Positions 41,994 to 51,612 of a stretch of DNA of 64,000 bases are shown piece by piece; within the stretch, counting starts at the first letter, position 1, and each line of letters opens with the position of its first letter. Source of the DNA: CAZLFA01 sp964558665 (GTDB lineage: Bacteria; Desulfobacterota; Syntrophia; Syntrophales; PHBD01); NCBI GenBank assembly GCA_964558665.1, contig CAZLFA010000001.1:79798-143797 (forward strand), read 5' to 3'. A program made the translations under genes and the position numbers. A model generated the notes under the pieces. It was not told the origin of the DNA, searched no databases, and was given only the letters and a program-made list of their open reading frames with translations.

Positions 41994-43100
41994 TTACTGC
42001 TTTAGAAATTCCACCATGTAAGGAACTACCGCCTCAGGTGCACCGGTATAAGCGGTAATGTCCAATTCCGACTTTACATTATCTCGGCCGTTTTGCTTGG
42101 CCATGTAAAGAGCGTTGTCGGCTCTCTCCACAAGAGATTCAACCGTATCACCCTTCCGAATTGCAGAGACTCCTATACTGATGGTGATCCTTCCCAGGAT
42201 CTTGTCGGTCTTGACATGCCTGAGTTTAACTCCGGAAATGCTTTTGCGCAGGTTATTGGCAAATGTGCAGGCGTTGTCGGGTGAGGTTCCGGCCAGAAGA
42301 ATGATGAACTCTTCTCCTCCATACCGGGCAACGAAATCCTTGCCCTTCAGCTCTTTGTGCAAAAATGATCCCAGGAACTTGAGAACCTGATCTCCAAGCA
42401 AATGTCCATGCTGATCGTTAAACTGCTTGAAATGATCTATATCCATGATCATCATGGAGAACAGGTTTCCTTCATTCTGATATATTTTTATATATTCCTG
42501 AATCTTCCTGTCAAAGGCTTTGCGGTTGTATAATCCCGTCAGCGGATCGATGAGGATTTCATGCTGGGCTTTCTCGAGCTCTTTCTGGAGATTCTGTGAC
42601 AGGCTCGTGGTTTCATCAAGCCTGGTTTTTAATTGTTCACTGGAATGGATGGCATCGGCTGTTATATTTATCAGGCCGCTTACGATCTTTTGAATCTCCA
42701 CCGGTTCTTCAGCCTCTTCAAGCTGCGATGTTATCGTGTTGAGCTTATCGCGGAAATCTATAGTGAAGTCCTGTGTAAACAGGATTTCTTCGAGCACATC
42801 TTTCAGGATTCTCTGGAGTTCTCTGTATGATGTCTCGATATGTTCGATTCTTGAGCCCTGGCCGAAATGTCTTCTGTATAATTCCATGCTTGTTTTTTCG
42901 GAGATGTTGGTTTTCTCCCGGAGGATATTATTGACATCCTCAATAAGGGCTTTGTTGACGCCCATAAAATATTCAAACCAGACAAGATAATTTTCCGGAT
43001 ACATCGCTATCCGGCGCTTTGTCATCAGCATGATCGCTTTTCTGGCTATGGATTCAACGGTTTCTCTATCTTCGGTTTTCATGGGGAGTTTAGTTTTCAC
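41994..43100 (-). CDS. Diguanylate cyclase (GGDEF), soluble
   Basis: A 368-residue cytoplasmic protein: a helical N-terminus (about 200 residues, with DRETVESIARKAIMLMTK and a coiled coil before the catalytic part) and a GGDEF domain with an intact GGEEFIILL. The inhibitory site reads KGKD where RxxD is usual, so feedback by c-di-GMP may be weak. The GTG start overlaps the stop of the upstream gene (GTGA), so the two are coupled. Confidence 0.88.
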   Translation of the reverse strand: MKTKLPMKTEDRETVESIARKAIMLMTKRRIAMYPENYLVWFEYFMGVNKALIEDVNNILREKTNISEKTSMELYRRHFGQGSRIEHIETSYRELQRILKDVLEEILFTQDFTIDFRDKLNTITSQLEEAEEPVEIQKIVSGLINITADAIHSSEQLKTRLDETTSLSQNLQKELEKAQHEILIDPLTGLYNRKAFDRKIQEYIKIYQNEGNLFSMMIMDIDHFKQFNDQHGHLLGDQVLKFLGSFLHKELKGKDFVARYGGEEFIILLAGTSPDNACTFANNLRKSISGVKLRHVKTDKILGRITISIGVSAIRKGDTVESLVERADNALYMAKQNGRDNVKSELDITAYTGAPEAVVPYMVEFLKQ

Positions 43101-43585
43101 TGCTGTTTTTGCTTGCCGGGTGACGTCAGATCCCTGTCGCCGGGAAAATAAGACTGCCAGTATTTGAAGTAGGCCTTTATCAGTTCAGCAACCAGATTGT
43201 ATCTTGAATGCATCAATGTTTCGAAGAACTCCTGAAATGATTGCACGCATACCTTCAACAGTTGCTCCTTATCGCTTCCTTTTTTCTGTGATGCCAGTGA
43301 TGCATCGGCCACGCGCTTCAGGCATTTGTTCCAGTCGTTGAAGAGTTGGAGGTAGTCCTCCTGGCAGATGTTATAAACGGATGTAAAACCGTCAATGCCC
43401 TTCTGCAGATCCAGAGGATTGCGCGCCGTCATCTTCATGATCTGCCTCCACAGGGCGATAATGTCATTCCAGGGTGCCAGCCTGTCGGGCAGGACGCTCT
43501 CCGGAAAGGCCTTCAGAAAAGCCGCAACTGTTTGCCTGTAATTCTCCGCCGGATCAGCGGACCATGGAGTCATTTTATCCCCCAT
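43097..43585 (-). CDS. Hypothetical helical protein (weakly PhaE-like) coupled to GGDEF gene
   Basis: A 162-residue all-helical protein rich in Trp, Tyr and Phe (KAYFKYWQSYFPGDRD at its end). The shape recalls PhaE, a subunit of PHA synthase, but similarity is weak and no phaC is near. GAGGACGCTT precedes the ATG. It is 28 bp after gcvH's end on the upstream side and overlaps the diguanylate cyclase by four bases, so it may be a partner of that enzyme. Confidence 0.55.
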   Translation of the reverse strand: MGDKMTPWSADPAENYRQTVAAFLKAFPESVLPDRLAPWNDIIALWRQIMKMTARNPLDLQKGIDGFTSVYNICQEDYLQLFNDWNKCLKRVADASLASQKKGSDKEQLLKVCVQSFQEFFETLMHSRYNLVAELIKAYFKYWQSYFPGDRDLTSPGKQKQQ

Positions 43586-43612
43586 AAGCGTCCTCTCGTG
43601 TTTCAGTATGGT

Positions 43613-44011
43613 TCAGTGTTTTTCTTCCCTGGTCAATGCCTCATAAGCTTCGGCATCCATAAGGCCGGACCATTCACCGGGGTCGTCGATTTTCATTTTC
43701 ACTATCCAGCCCTCGCCGAAGGCATCCTGATTGATCAGTTCAGGCTGCTGCTCCAGTGTGCTGTTTACTTCGATGACCTCGCCGCTCAGAGGGGCGTAAA
43801 CATCAGATACAGATTTGACAGACTCCACTACGGCAACCGGTTCTGATTGTCTGACCTTCCTGCCGACTGCCGGCAGTTCGACATAAACGATATCGGTCAG
43901 TTGTTCCTGGGCAAAATCGGTAATGCCCATCAATATGACGCCATTGCCTTCATCTTTTGCCCATTCATGGTCTTTTGAATATTTTCGGTCTGTAGGGTTT
44001 GGCTTTGACAT
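43613..44011 (-). CDS. gcvH: Glycine cleavage system H protein
   Basis: GcvH carries the lipoyl arm that shuttles aminomethyl between P, T and L proteins. The lipoylated Lys is K66 in VVESVKSVSDVYAPLSGEV. The 132-residue length is normal. AAGGAG precedes the ATG. It is 18 bp after gcvT on the same strand. LipA, Lpd and GcvPB for the same system are at 21-28 kb. Confidence 0.95.
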   Translation of the reverse strand: MSKPNPTDRKYSKDHEWAKDEGNGVILMGITDFAQEQLTDIVYVELPAVGRKVRQSEPVAVVESVKSVSDVYAPLSGEVIEVNSTLEQQPELINQDAFGEGWIVKMKIDDPGEWSGLMDAEAYEALTREEKH

Positions 44012-44029
44012 GTATTGCTCTCCTTAAGT

Positions 44030-45124
44030 TCATTTCTCACGTTTATAAAAAGGCAGTTTAACCACCTTCGCTTTCACTCTGTTCTGCCGGATCTGAATTT
44101 CAAATTCGGTCCCCGGCTCCTTAAATTCATTTTCTATGAAAGCAAAGCCGATGGCCTTGTTCAAGGTCGGAGAAAAGGTGCCCGACGTCACCCTTCCGAT
44201 ATCTCTGTCCGCCAGCATCACCGGATAGCCTTCACGTGCGATGCCGCGGCCGGTCAGCTCAAAGCCGACCAGTTTATTCTGAATTCCTTTTTCCTTTTGA
44301 GCCTTAAGCGCCTGACAGCCGATGAAGTCCTTGTTTGTGTCTACCAGCCATCCATAAATTACTTCATAAGGAGTGACTGTTTTGCACATGTCGTGGCCGT
44401 AGAGAAGCATGCCTGATTCCAGGCGCAATGTATCCCGGGCGCCGAGTCCCACCGGCGTCAAACCCTGCGGTCTGCCGTGGTCGAGCAGGCGGTCCCAAAT
44501 CTCCGCCACTTTTGCGGAATCGACATAAATTTCGAATCCGTCTTCGCCTGTGTATCCCGTACGGGAGATAACGGCAGGCACATCGAGCACCGATGTCCGA
44601 ATGAAATGATAGAATTTCATGGGCTGCAGATCGGCTGATGTCAGAGGCTGCAGTATCTCAAGTGCAAGCGGACCCTGAATGTCCAGCTTGCCTGTTTCGT
44701 CCGTTATATCCTTAATCTGAAGGTCTGAAAATCCTGCTGCCGCCCCATGGCTTTCAATCCATTTCAGGTCATGTTCCTTGGTGGCTGCATTGGTGACGAC
44801 CATGAACTGCTCATCATTGAATTTATATACAGTGAGATCGTCAATGATGCCGCCTTTCTGATCGGTCATAACGGAAAGCATGACCTGTCCGTTTTCCTGC
44901 CGCTCCAGGTTTCTACTCATTACGCGTTGCAAAAGATCGAAAGATTGTCTGCCTGTTATTTCAATTTCTCCCATGTGGCAGATGTCGAAAAGGCCGGCCC
45001 TGGTTCTGGACGTCTGGTGCTCCTCGATAACGCTTGTGTACTGGACAGGCATTGCCCAGCCGCCGAAATCGATAACCTTGGCGCCAAGCGCCACATGGCG
45101 GTCATACAAGGGGGTTTTTTTCAT
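44030..45124 (-). CDS. gcvT: Glycine cleavage system aminomethyltransferase
   Basis: GcvT moves the methylene group from GcvH to tetrahydrofolate and releases ammonia. The 364-residue protein has the folate-binding regions FGGWAMPVQYTSVIEEHQ, the MGEIEITG loop and TGYTGEDGFEIY, with GLGARDTLRLE near the C-terminal half. GGAG five bases before the ATG supports the start. It overlaps nothing but follows the zinc-ribbon gene by 10 bp. Confidence 0.95.
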   Translation of the reverse strand: MKKTPLYDRHVALGAKVIDFGGWAMPVQYTSVIEEHQTSRTRAGLFDICHMGEIEITGRQSFDLLQRVMSRNLERQENGQVMLSVMTDQKGGIIDDLTVYKFNDEQFMVVTNAATKEHDLKWIESHGAAAGFSDLQIKDITDETGKLDIQGPLALEILQPLTSADLQPMKFYHFIRTSVLDVPAVISRTGYTGEDGFEIYVDSAKVAEIWDRLLDHGRPQGLTPVGLGARDTLRLESGMLLYGHDMCKTVTPYEVIYGWLVDTNKDFIGCQALKAQKEKGIQNKLVGFELTGRGIAREGYPVMLADRDIGRVTSGTFSPTLNKAIGFAFIENEFKEPGTEFEIQIRQNRVKAKVVKLPFYKREK

Positions 45125-45134
45125 GTACGCTCCG

Positions 45135-45470
45135 TTAGCCGCGGAAGATAGAGATTAATTTGTAAATAATGCCGAGAAGAATGACGCCTGAAGCAAAGAT
45201 AATAAAAAACCGTTCTTTCGTAAAGAATTTCGAACCTATAATGACGTCACCACAATTTTCGCAGATCGTCATTTTTGAAGAAATGGGTTTACCGCAGTGA
45301 GGGCAGATGACGGCATCTTTCGGGATGCTCTTTTTCTCCACGCTTTTTCTGATTTCCTCATGAAGATCATACTCCCAACTGCAATCAATGTTGGGGCATC
45401 TGCCGCGCATGGGCATGTTGTCTGTCCAGATGAAGCTCTTTGAGCATTTAGGGCACTCGATCTTCTGCAT
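45135..45470 (-). CDS. Zinc-ribbon membrane protein
   Basis: A 111-residue protein with two paired-Cys sets: CPKCSKSFIW with CPNIDC, and CPHCGKPISSKMTICENC, then one C-terminal membrane helix (FFIIFASGVILLGIIYKL). It resembles MJ0042-type zinc fingers that precede membrane anchors in deltaproteobacteria. GGAGA precedes the ATG at 45470. It lies between mobA and gcvT, on their strand. Function unknown. Confidence 0.7.
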   Translation of the reverse strand: MQKIECPKCSKSFIWTDNMPMRGRCPNIDCSWEYDLHEEIRKSVEKKSIPKDAVICPHCGKPISSKMTICENCGDVIIGSKFFTKERFFIIFASGVILLGIIYKLISIFRG

Positions 45471-45544
45471 GGGGGGTCTCCTGTCTCTTCGGTGCAGAAA
45501 CATGCAGCCATCTCTGTAATGAGTACTACATGTGATAAAATATT

Positions 45545-46123
45545 TCAAGAAATGCGCTGCAGGTCTTCCTGTGTATTTACATTAAGAAATATTCGGCTTT
45601 CCGGATCGAAGGGCCTGATGTCCTTCTCTTCTATGTTCAGTATGCGGAACCCCTTGTAAAAACCGGTTATCTTGAGTTCGTCGGCCTCCAGAAGTTTTTT
45701 TATCACCGGCACGCAGCGTTTTGCATAGATGGCATGAAGCGGCTGAAATCCATCGGCCGTTTCCGGTACGACGATATCGTAATTATCGCGGCGGCTGATC
45801 ATATATTCGATGAAATCCTTATTGAGAAAGGGCATGTCACAGGGAGCGGCAAAGGCGTGCTCGAACGAAGAAAAGAAAAGACCCGTATAGATTCCCCCCA
45901 GAGAACCTTTTCCCCTGATGATGTCCGTAACCACCTGGATGTTGAGGTCAATATATTCCAGAGGAGTGTTTGTTACGATCATCACCTCTGAAAAAAGCTC
46001 CCTGAATATGCGGACGGTCCGGTCGATCAGGCGTTCATCCTCAACGGTTATAAATGCCTTGTTTGTTCCCATGCGGCTGCTTTTGCCGCCGGACAGAATT
46101 ATTCCCGTCATCGCCGCGGTCAT
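45545..46123 (-). CDS. mobA: Molybdenum cofactor guanylyltransferase
   Basis: MobA joins GMP to molybdopterin to make the bis-MGD cofactor of enzymes such as formate dehydrogenase. The 192-residue protein has the nucleotide motif ILSGGKSSRMGTNKAF near its start and the CDMPFLNKDFIEYMI metal site. GAGGTG seven bases before the ATG. It lies 15 bp after the TPP enzyme gene. With fdhE at 40.3 kb it suggests the organism uses formate dehydrogenase. Confidence 0.9.
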   Translation of the reverse strand: MTAAMTGIILSGGKSSRMGTNKAFITVEDERLIDRTVRIFRELFSEVMIVTNTPLEYIDLNIQVVTDIIRGKGSLGGIYTGLFFSSFEHAFAAPCDMPFLNKDFIEYMISRRDNYDIVVPETADGFQPLHAIYAKRCVPVIKKLLEADELKITGFYKGFRILNIEEKDIRPFDPESRIFLNVNTQEDLQRIS

Positions 46124-46138
46124 GAAACAACACCTCTG

Positions 46139-47785
46139 CTATTTGTACATCGTCTGGTTTACCGTCCCTGAACTGAACACATTTCTGTCCACCATGACGT
46201 TTATCAGGGAGGGTTTGCCGGATGCCCTCGCCCTTTCCAGGGCCGGCCGGATCTGTGAGGGGTCTACGACGTTTTCTCCGTAACCGCCCATGGCTTCAAT
46301 GACCTTGTCGTAGCGCAGGGGTGTGAGGAGGTTTGCCGCATCGCCTTTCCGGCCGCCGAATTTCTCCACCTGTCCGTAGCGCACCTGGTTCCAGGCAGCG
46401 TTGTTGCCTAAAATGCCGATGACGGGCATGTTGAATCGGATCAGGGTATCGTAGTCGAAGCCGGTAAGGCCGAAAGCGCCGTCGCCGAACAGGATGACAA
46501 CCTCGGATGACGGCAGGGCGGCCTTGGCGGCGATTGCAAACGGCGTTCCCACTCCCAGCGTTCCGAGAGGACCGGGGTCCAGCCATCTTCCGGGTCTGCT
46601 GGGGAGGATATAGCCGGCGGACATGGTAACGACATCACCGCCGTCGGCGATGAAAACGGAGTCTTCCGACATGAATTCCTGTATTTCACGGGCCATTCTT
46701 AGCGGGTGGATTGGTACGGCTTCCGAATACAGACAGGGCTGGTCTTTTTGGCGCTGCTCATCTTCAATGTGCCTGAGCTCCTTAAGCCATGATTCATCCC
46801 TTCCTGAAGCGGAAAGGGCGAGTCCTATCTGCTCGAGAACCGCACCTGCATCTCCCTGGATGCCGATGTCGACGTCCCGGTTATGGCCAAGTTCACTGAA
46901 ATCAAGATCGATCTGAATTATCTTCGCCTCGCCGGATATCCTCCTGCCGTAAGCCAGCCGGAAGTCAAAAGGGGTGCCGATAACCATTGCTACATCTGCC
47001 CTGGAAAGGGCCTGCTTTCGTGATCTGCTGAAATAGCAGGGCGAATCGGCCGGCATGCAGCCGCGTGCTGCGCCGTTCAGATACACCGGCACTTGTAGCT
47101 TTACAGCCAGGTCGTTCAGGGCGCCGACGGCGCGGCAGTGCCACACCTGGGAGCCGGCCAGTACCGCCGGCCTTTTTGCCTGACTGAGAAGATCTGCAGC
47201 CTGCTGAATTAAATCAGGATCTCCCTGCATACGCCCTTCTGAGCGATATCGCCTGGGGAAGAGTACGCTTTCGGCTTCCACGGCGGCGTCAAGAATATCC
47301 ACCGGTATTTCCACAAACACAGGCCCGGGCCTGCCGTTGTATGCCTCCCGTAAAGCCATGCCGAGCATTTCCGGGATGCGGGCGGTTTCGGGTATGGACA
47401 TGGAGAGTTTGGTTATCGGCTTCATGAGGGAGACATGATCGAGTTCTTGAAGGCCGCCCATCAGATACTGGCCTAGCGGGGCCTGCCCGCCGATAACAAG
47501 CAGGGGAGTCTGATTCCTGAAGGCATTGGCGATACCCGTTACGGCATCGGTAACACCGGGCCCGGCCGTCACGACAGCCGCGCCCGTGACACCGGTAAGT
47601 CTTGTCCATGCCTCGGCGGCATGGACAGCCGATTGCTCGTGCCGCACGTCAATGATCCTGATGCCCTCATCTATGCAACCGCTGTAGATATCCATGATAT
47701 GGCCGCCGGCAAGCGTAAATATGGCTTCCACACCCTCCTGCCGGAGAGTTTTCGCAACAAGACGGCCTCCCGTCAATTTGCTCAT
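46139..47785 (-). CDS. Thiamine pyrophosphate enzyme, acetolactate synthase/oxalyl-CoA decarboxylase-like
   Basis: A 548-residue TPP enzyme of the IlvB superfamily. The activating Glu is in RHEQSAVHAAEAW; the TPP-Mg motif runs from GDGAFGLTGFDYDTLI to ILGNNAAWNQ. The middle FAD/ADP-like domain is present. It lacks a neighbouring small regulatory subunit, so it is likely a decarboxylase or ligase rather than biosynthetic AHAS. AAGGAG sets the start at 47785, next to the rimO stop. Substrate unknown. Confidence 0.86.
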   Translation of the reverse strand: MSKLTGGRLVAKTLRQEGVEAIFTLAGGHIMDIYSGCIDEGIRIIDVRHEQSAVHAAEAWTRLTGVTGAAVVTAGPGVTDAVTGIANAFRNQTPLLVIGGQAPLGQYLMGGLQELDHVSLMKPITKLSMSIPETARIPEMLGMALREAYNGRPGPVFVEIPVDILDAAVEAESVLFPRRYRSEGRMQGDPDLIQQAADLLSQAKRPAVLAGSQVWHCRAVGALNDLAVKLQVPVYLNGAARGCMPADSPCYFSRSRKQALSRADVAMVIGTPFDFRLAYGRRISGEAKIIQIDLDFSELGHNRDVDIGIQGDAGAVLEQIGLALSASGRDESWLKELRHIEDEQRQKDQPCLYSEAVPIHPLRMAREIQEFMSEDSVFIADGGDVVTMSAGYILPSRPGRWLDPGPLGTLGVGTPFAIAAKAALPSSEVVILFGDGAFGLTGFDYDTLIRFNMPVIGILGNNAAWNQVRYGQVEKFGGRKGDAANLLTPLRYDKVIEAMGGYGENVVDPSQIRPALERARASGKPSLINVMVDRNVFSSGTVNQTMYK

Positions 47786-47786
47786 C

Positions 47787-49157
47787 TTATGCTCCTTGCG
47801 TCTTTTTTTTGTTTTGCACTTCAGCATACAGGTCATAGTCCCGGCTGTCAACAATCCTGACCGGTATGATGTCCCCGTTCTTCAGATTCTTCCCTTTGAT
47901 GTAGGTGACACCATCTATGTCAGGAGCCTGCCTGCGGCAGCGCCCGATGAAGGGATAGGAAGGATCGTCGCTGGCGCCCTCGATCAGGACGTCCTGAACG
48001 GTTCCCCTGAGCGCCATATTTATCTGATAAGAGATTACGGCCTGCTCTTCCATAAGCATCTGCCTGCGCGTCTCTTTCTCTTTTTGCGAAGTGCGTGAAG
48101 GAAGTTCTGCGGCGGGTGTTCCTTCCTCCTTAGAGTAAGTGAAAGCTCCCAGATGATCAAAGCGGGCTTCTTTAACGAACTCCAGAAGATTGCTGAATAT
48201 ATTCCTGGTTTCACCGGGGAAGCCCACGATTATTGAAGTGCGGAGCGCCACACCGGGAATTGCCGACCGCGCACCGGCAATCAACTTCCTTATTTTGTCG
48301 CCGGTAACACGTCTTTTCATGACCTTGAGAATTCCGTCAGCTATATGCTGAACAGGCATGTCCAGGTACTTGCATATCTTTGTTTCCGCGGCTATTGTTT
48401 TCAGCAGTTCCTCTGTGATGCTTGCGGGATGTGCATACAGAAGCTTGATCCACTTTATGCCTTCAATTGCCGAAAGATCACGCAGCAGCCGGCTTATGTT
48501 GTGGCCGGTCTTGAGGTCGCGGCCGTATGCTGATGAATCCTGCGCCGTGATGATAATTTCTTTTACTCCCTGTTTGACCAGAGTGGATGCTTCCCGGAGA
48601 ATGTCGTCCAGAGGGCGGCTGCGGAACCCGCCTCGAATGGACGGTATTGCGCAATAGGAGCAGCGGTTGGAGCACCCTTCGGCTATTTTCAGGTAAGCGG
48701 TGTGCGTCGGGTCTGACAGCCGGCGAGGCAGTCCGGCGTTCATCAGAAAAGAAGGCCTGCCGGCAAACACTCGCTGCCGCTTGCTGCGTGCCGTGTTTTC
48801 AAGATTTTCCAGATGACGGCAGATGTTTGCAACCTCGGCGGTTCCCAGAAACAGATCTACTTCCGGTATTTCAGCGCCGAGAGTTTTACCGTAGCGCTGC
48901 GGGAGACAGCCGGTCACTATCAAATGAGAACATAATCCCTTTTTTTTCCAGTCGGCCATCCGGAAAATCTCTTCAATTGACTCTTCCTTTGCGGGGAGAA
49001 TAAAGGCGCATGTATTGATAATGATAGTCCGCGCATCGCCGGCATTTGAAGACAGGATATAGCCGCCTTCTTCCAGAAGGCCGGCCATGATTTCGGAGTC
49101 TACCAGATTCTTTGGGCATCCCAGGCTGACAAGATGCACTATGCGGTCAGGATTCAT
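47787..49157 (-). CDS. rimO: Ribosomal protein S12 methylthiotransferase
   Basis: RimO puts a methylthio group on Asp of ribosomal protein S12. The 456-residue protein has the N-terminal cluster domain (LGCPKNLVDSE, INTCAF, VTGCLPQ) and radical SAM core CSNRCSYC followed by AIPSIRG. The C-terminal TRAM domain is present (GRCRRQAPDIDGVTYIKG). The ribosome site is weak. Its stop touches the start of the TPP enzyme. Confidence 0.93.
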   Translation of the reverse strand: MNPDRIVHLVSLGCPKNLVDSEIMAGLLEEGGYILSSNAGDARTIIINTCAFILPAKEESIEEIFRMADWKKKGLCSHLIVTGCLPQRYGKTLGAEIPEVDLFLGTAEVANICRHLENLENTARSKRQRVFAGRPSFLMNAGLPRRLSDPTHTAYLKIAEGCSNRCSYCAIPSIRGGFRSRPLDDILREASTLVKQGVKEIIITAQDSSAYGRDLKTGHNISRLLRDLSAIEGIKWIKLLYAHPASITEELLKTIAAETKICKYLDMPVQHIADGILKVMKRRVTGDKIRKLIAGARSAIPGVALRTSIIVGFPGETRNIFSNLLEFVKEARFDHLGAFTYSKEEGTPAAELPSRTSQKEKETRRQMLMEEQAVISYQINMALRGTVQDVLIEGASDDPSYPFIGRCRRQAPDIDGVTYIKGKNLKNGDIIPVRIVDSRDYDLYAEVQNKKKTQGA

Positions 49158-49212
49158 GGATTATGGGTTAATGATTCGGGTTCTTTGTGAATGTTTGCAC
49201 AAATAATAATTT

Positions 49213-49328
49213 CGGCACAAAGGGTTTTCAAGCGGCGAATCAAATATTTTTTCACCAGGCAAGGCTTGAGGAATGAGCATTGCTTCTGTCGAAAAAATAT
49301 TCTGAGCCGCAGAAAACCCTTCGTGCCG
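49213..49328. repeat. Palindromic core of the MITE-like repeat, copy 3
   Basis: Shares the core arms of copies 1 and 2 (GGTTTTCAAGCGGCGAATCA and the matching right arm with GAGCCGC) but has CGGCAC/GTGCCG at the ends and a longer, different loop. The outer arms of copies 1 and 2 are absent. It lies between rimO and ftsK, both minus strand, and could stop transcription from ftsK into rimO. Confidence 0.65.
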
Positions 49329-49369
49329 ATTTTGTAGCTGTCATGACAACGAGAGCTGTTGCGGCAGGA

Positions 49370-51595
49370 TTATTTGCCGGGCATTTTCCTCGCCAGGACT
49401 TTCCTGGGCTTTACGCCGTCAGATGGTCCGACTATTCCTTCCGATTCCATGCGTTCAATGATGCGGGCCGCCCTGTTGTATCCGATCTTCATATAGCGCT
49501 GCACCAGGGATATGGATGCCTGGCCCAGGTCGGTGACAAGTTCGACCGCCTCGTCATATTTTTCATCAAATTCGTCGGCTGTCTTTTCCTCGTCAGCCGC
49601 CGCCGGTGAATATTCCGATATGGAGCTGTCGTAATCGGGCTGCCGCTGTTTCTTGATGAAGGTTACAACCCTGTCGATCTCCTTTTCCGAGACGTATGCG
49701 CCGTGAATGCGTGTTATCTTTGATGTCCCGGGAGGCATGAAGAGCATATCGCCCGCGCCGAGCAGATTCTCTGCTCCCAGCTGATCCAGAATAGTCCTGG
49801 AATCGACTTTCGATGACACCTGAAAGGAGATGCGAGTGGGGAAGTTGGCCTTGATGACCCCGGTAATGACGTCAACGGACGGCCTCTGAGTGGCAAGGAT
49901 GAGATGAATGCCGGCGGCCCTTGCCATCTGGGCAAGTCTTGCCAGAGACTCCTCAACGTTGCGCGTGGCGACCATCATAAGATCGGCCAGTTCATCGATG
50001 ATAATTACTATATAGGGCAGTCTGGTCCCCGTCATAAGGGCCTCTTCCAGTTTGGACGGATCGGTGTCGTTGCCGGCGTTTTCCTGCTTTGCCTTACGTA
50101 GTGCCGCCAGCTTTTCTTTTATCTCCTTTTCCTTTTCAAGCATCTTGTTGAAGCTGTCAATTCCCTTGGCCCCGAGTTCGCTGATGATTACGTAGCGACG
50201 CTCCATTTCCTCGACGGCCCATTTAAGGACAAGAGAAGCCTTTTTAGGATCGACGACGACGGGGTGGAGCAGATGGGGTATCCCTTCATACGCGGAAAGC
50301 TCCAGCCTTTTGGGGTCGATCATCAGAAATTTGATTTCATCCGGCGGCGCCTTGAAGAGCATGCTGCAGATCATTGCGTTCAAAGATACGCTTTTCCCCG
50401 AGCCGGTCGTACCGGCAATCAGCAGATGAGGCATCTTGGCGAGATCGGCGACAACGGGCATTCCCACGATATCTTCACCGAGAGCAATAGGCAGCCTGTA
50501 TTTTGTTTCCAGAAATGATTCATTGTCCAGAACATCCTTAAGGTGAACGGCATCCCGTTCATGGTTCGGTATTTCTATGCCGATGGCGGCTTTGCCCGGG
50601 ATAGGGGCAATGATGCGAATGCTGGGAGCCCTCAATGCCAAAGCCAGATCGTCTGAGAGATTCGTAATCTTGTTGATCTTGACCCCCGGCGCCGGCTCAA
50701 GCTCGTACATGGTGATTACAGGGCCGGGCTTCACTTCGGTCACCCTGGCTTCGACACCGAAATCGGAAAGTTTTTTCTCCAGGATGCGGGAATTCATAAG
50801 GAGGCTTTCCCGTTTTACTCTGGTGTCTCTGCGTTCGTACTCGTCAAGGAGAGATAAAGGCGGCAGGTTGAACACCCCGTCACTTTCGAGGAATTCGAAA
50901 TGCGTCTGTTCTGTTTTCTTTTTTTTGGGCTTCTGTATCTCCTTAGGTTTTTCCTCAATATAAGGAGCAGGAGGGGCATCATATTCTTCGGCAACCGGAA
51001 TCTCCGGATCGGCAGAGGTGCGCCTTTCTTTTAATCTTCTAAAGAACGTCCATGAATGCCTGCCCAGCGCAAGAGTCTTTCTGCCTGTCGACACAACGGA
51101 GAAATCTACGACCAAAATCAGAAAAATGATAAGAAGAATGAAAAGCAGGATGAAGGCCCCCGCCTTATTAAGAAGAGAACTGAGAATGCCGGCGGAAAAG
51201 GCGCCCAAAAGTCCGCCCGTCTGGAGCTTTACACCGTACAGTTTGACATCGTTGTAGACAATGGATGCCAGCCCTGAAAATGAGATGATGATGCCCAGTA
51301 TTCCCGAGACGACCACCGGATTTGTCCGAAAGTCTTCATCAATGAAGTATTTGTAGGCAACAATAAGGAAGATGATCGGCAGCATCAGTGAGCTCAGGCC
51401 GATGAGTTTTATAAGCGCATCCGAGGTGTATGAACCGACAGAACCGAAAATATTCTTGGTTGCGACATTGCTTGTAACATAGTGGGAAAATGACGGGTCA
51501 TTCGGTTGATAAGATATCAGTGAAAGAAAGAGAAAAAAAGCAAGGGCTAAACCGATCACCCCGGATATTTCCCTGGCCCTGTTAATATTCCGCAT
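49370..51595 (-). CDS. ftsK: DNA translocase FtsK
   Basis: FtsK pumps DNA through the septum and activates XerCD at dif. The 741-residue protein has an N-terminal membrane domain with about four helices (to about residue 170), a short linker, the RecA-like motor with Walker A GTTGSGKSVSLNA and Walker B IVIIIDELADLMM, and the C-terminal gamma winged helix (ASISLVQRYMKIGYNRAARI). GGAG six bases before ATG 51595 sets the start. It follows plsC by 17 bp. Confidence 0.94.
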   Translation of the reverse strand: MRNINRAREISGVIGLALAFFLFLSLISYQPNDPSFSHYVTSNVATKNIFGSVGSYTSDALIKLIGLSSLMLPIIFLIVAYKYFIDEDFRTNPVVVSGILGIIISFSGLASIVYNDVKLYGVKLQTGGLLGAFSAGILSSLLNKAGAFILLFILLIIFLILVVDFSVVSTGRKTLALGRHSWTFFRRLKERRTSADPEIPVAEEYDAPPAPYIEEKPKEIQKPKKKKTEQTHFEFLESDGVFNLPPLSLLDEYERRDTRVKRESLLMNSRILEKKLSDFGVEARVTEVKPGPVITMYELEPAPGVKINKITNLSDDLALALRAPSIRIIAPIPGKAAIGIEIPNHERDAVHLKDVLDNESFLETKYRLPIALGEDIVGMPVVADLAKMPHLLIAGTTGSGKSVSLNAMICSMLFKAPPDEIKFLMIDPKRLELSAYEGIPHLLHPVVVDPKKASLVLKWAVEEMERRYVIISELGAKGIDSFNKMLEKEKEIKEKLAALRKAKQENAGNDTDPSKLEEALMTGTRLPYIVIIIDELADLMMVATRNVEESLARLAQMARAAGIHLILATQRPSVDVITGVIKANFPTRISFQVSSKVDSRTILDQLGAENLLGAGDMLFMPPGTSKITRIHGAYVSEKEIDRVVTFIKKQRQPDYDSSISEYSPAAADEEKTADEFDEKYDEAVELVTDLGQASISLVQRYMKIGYNRAARIIERMESEGIVGPSDGVKPRKVLARKMPGK

Positions 51596-51612
51596 CCCTT
51601 TCTCCATGTTTC

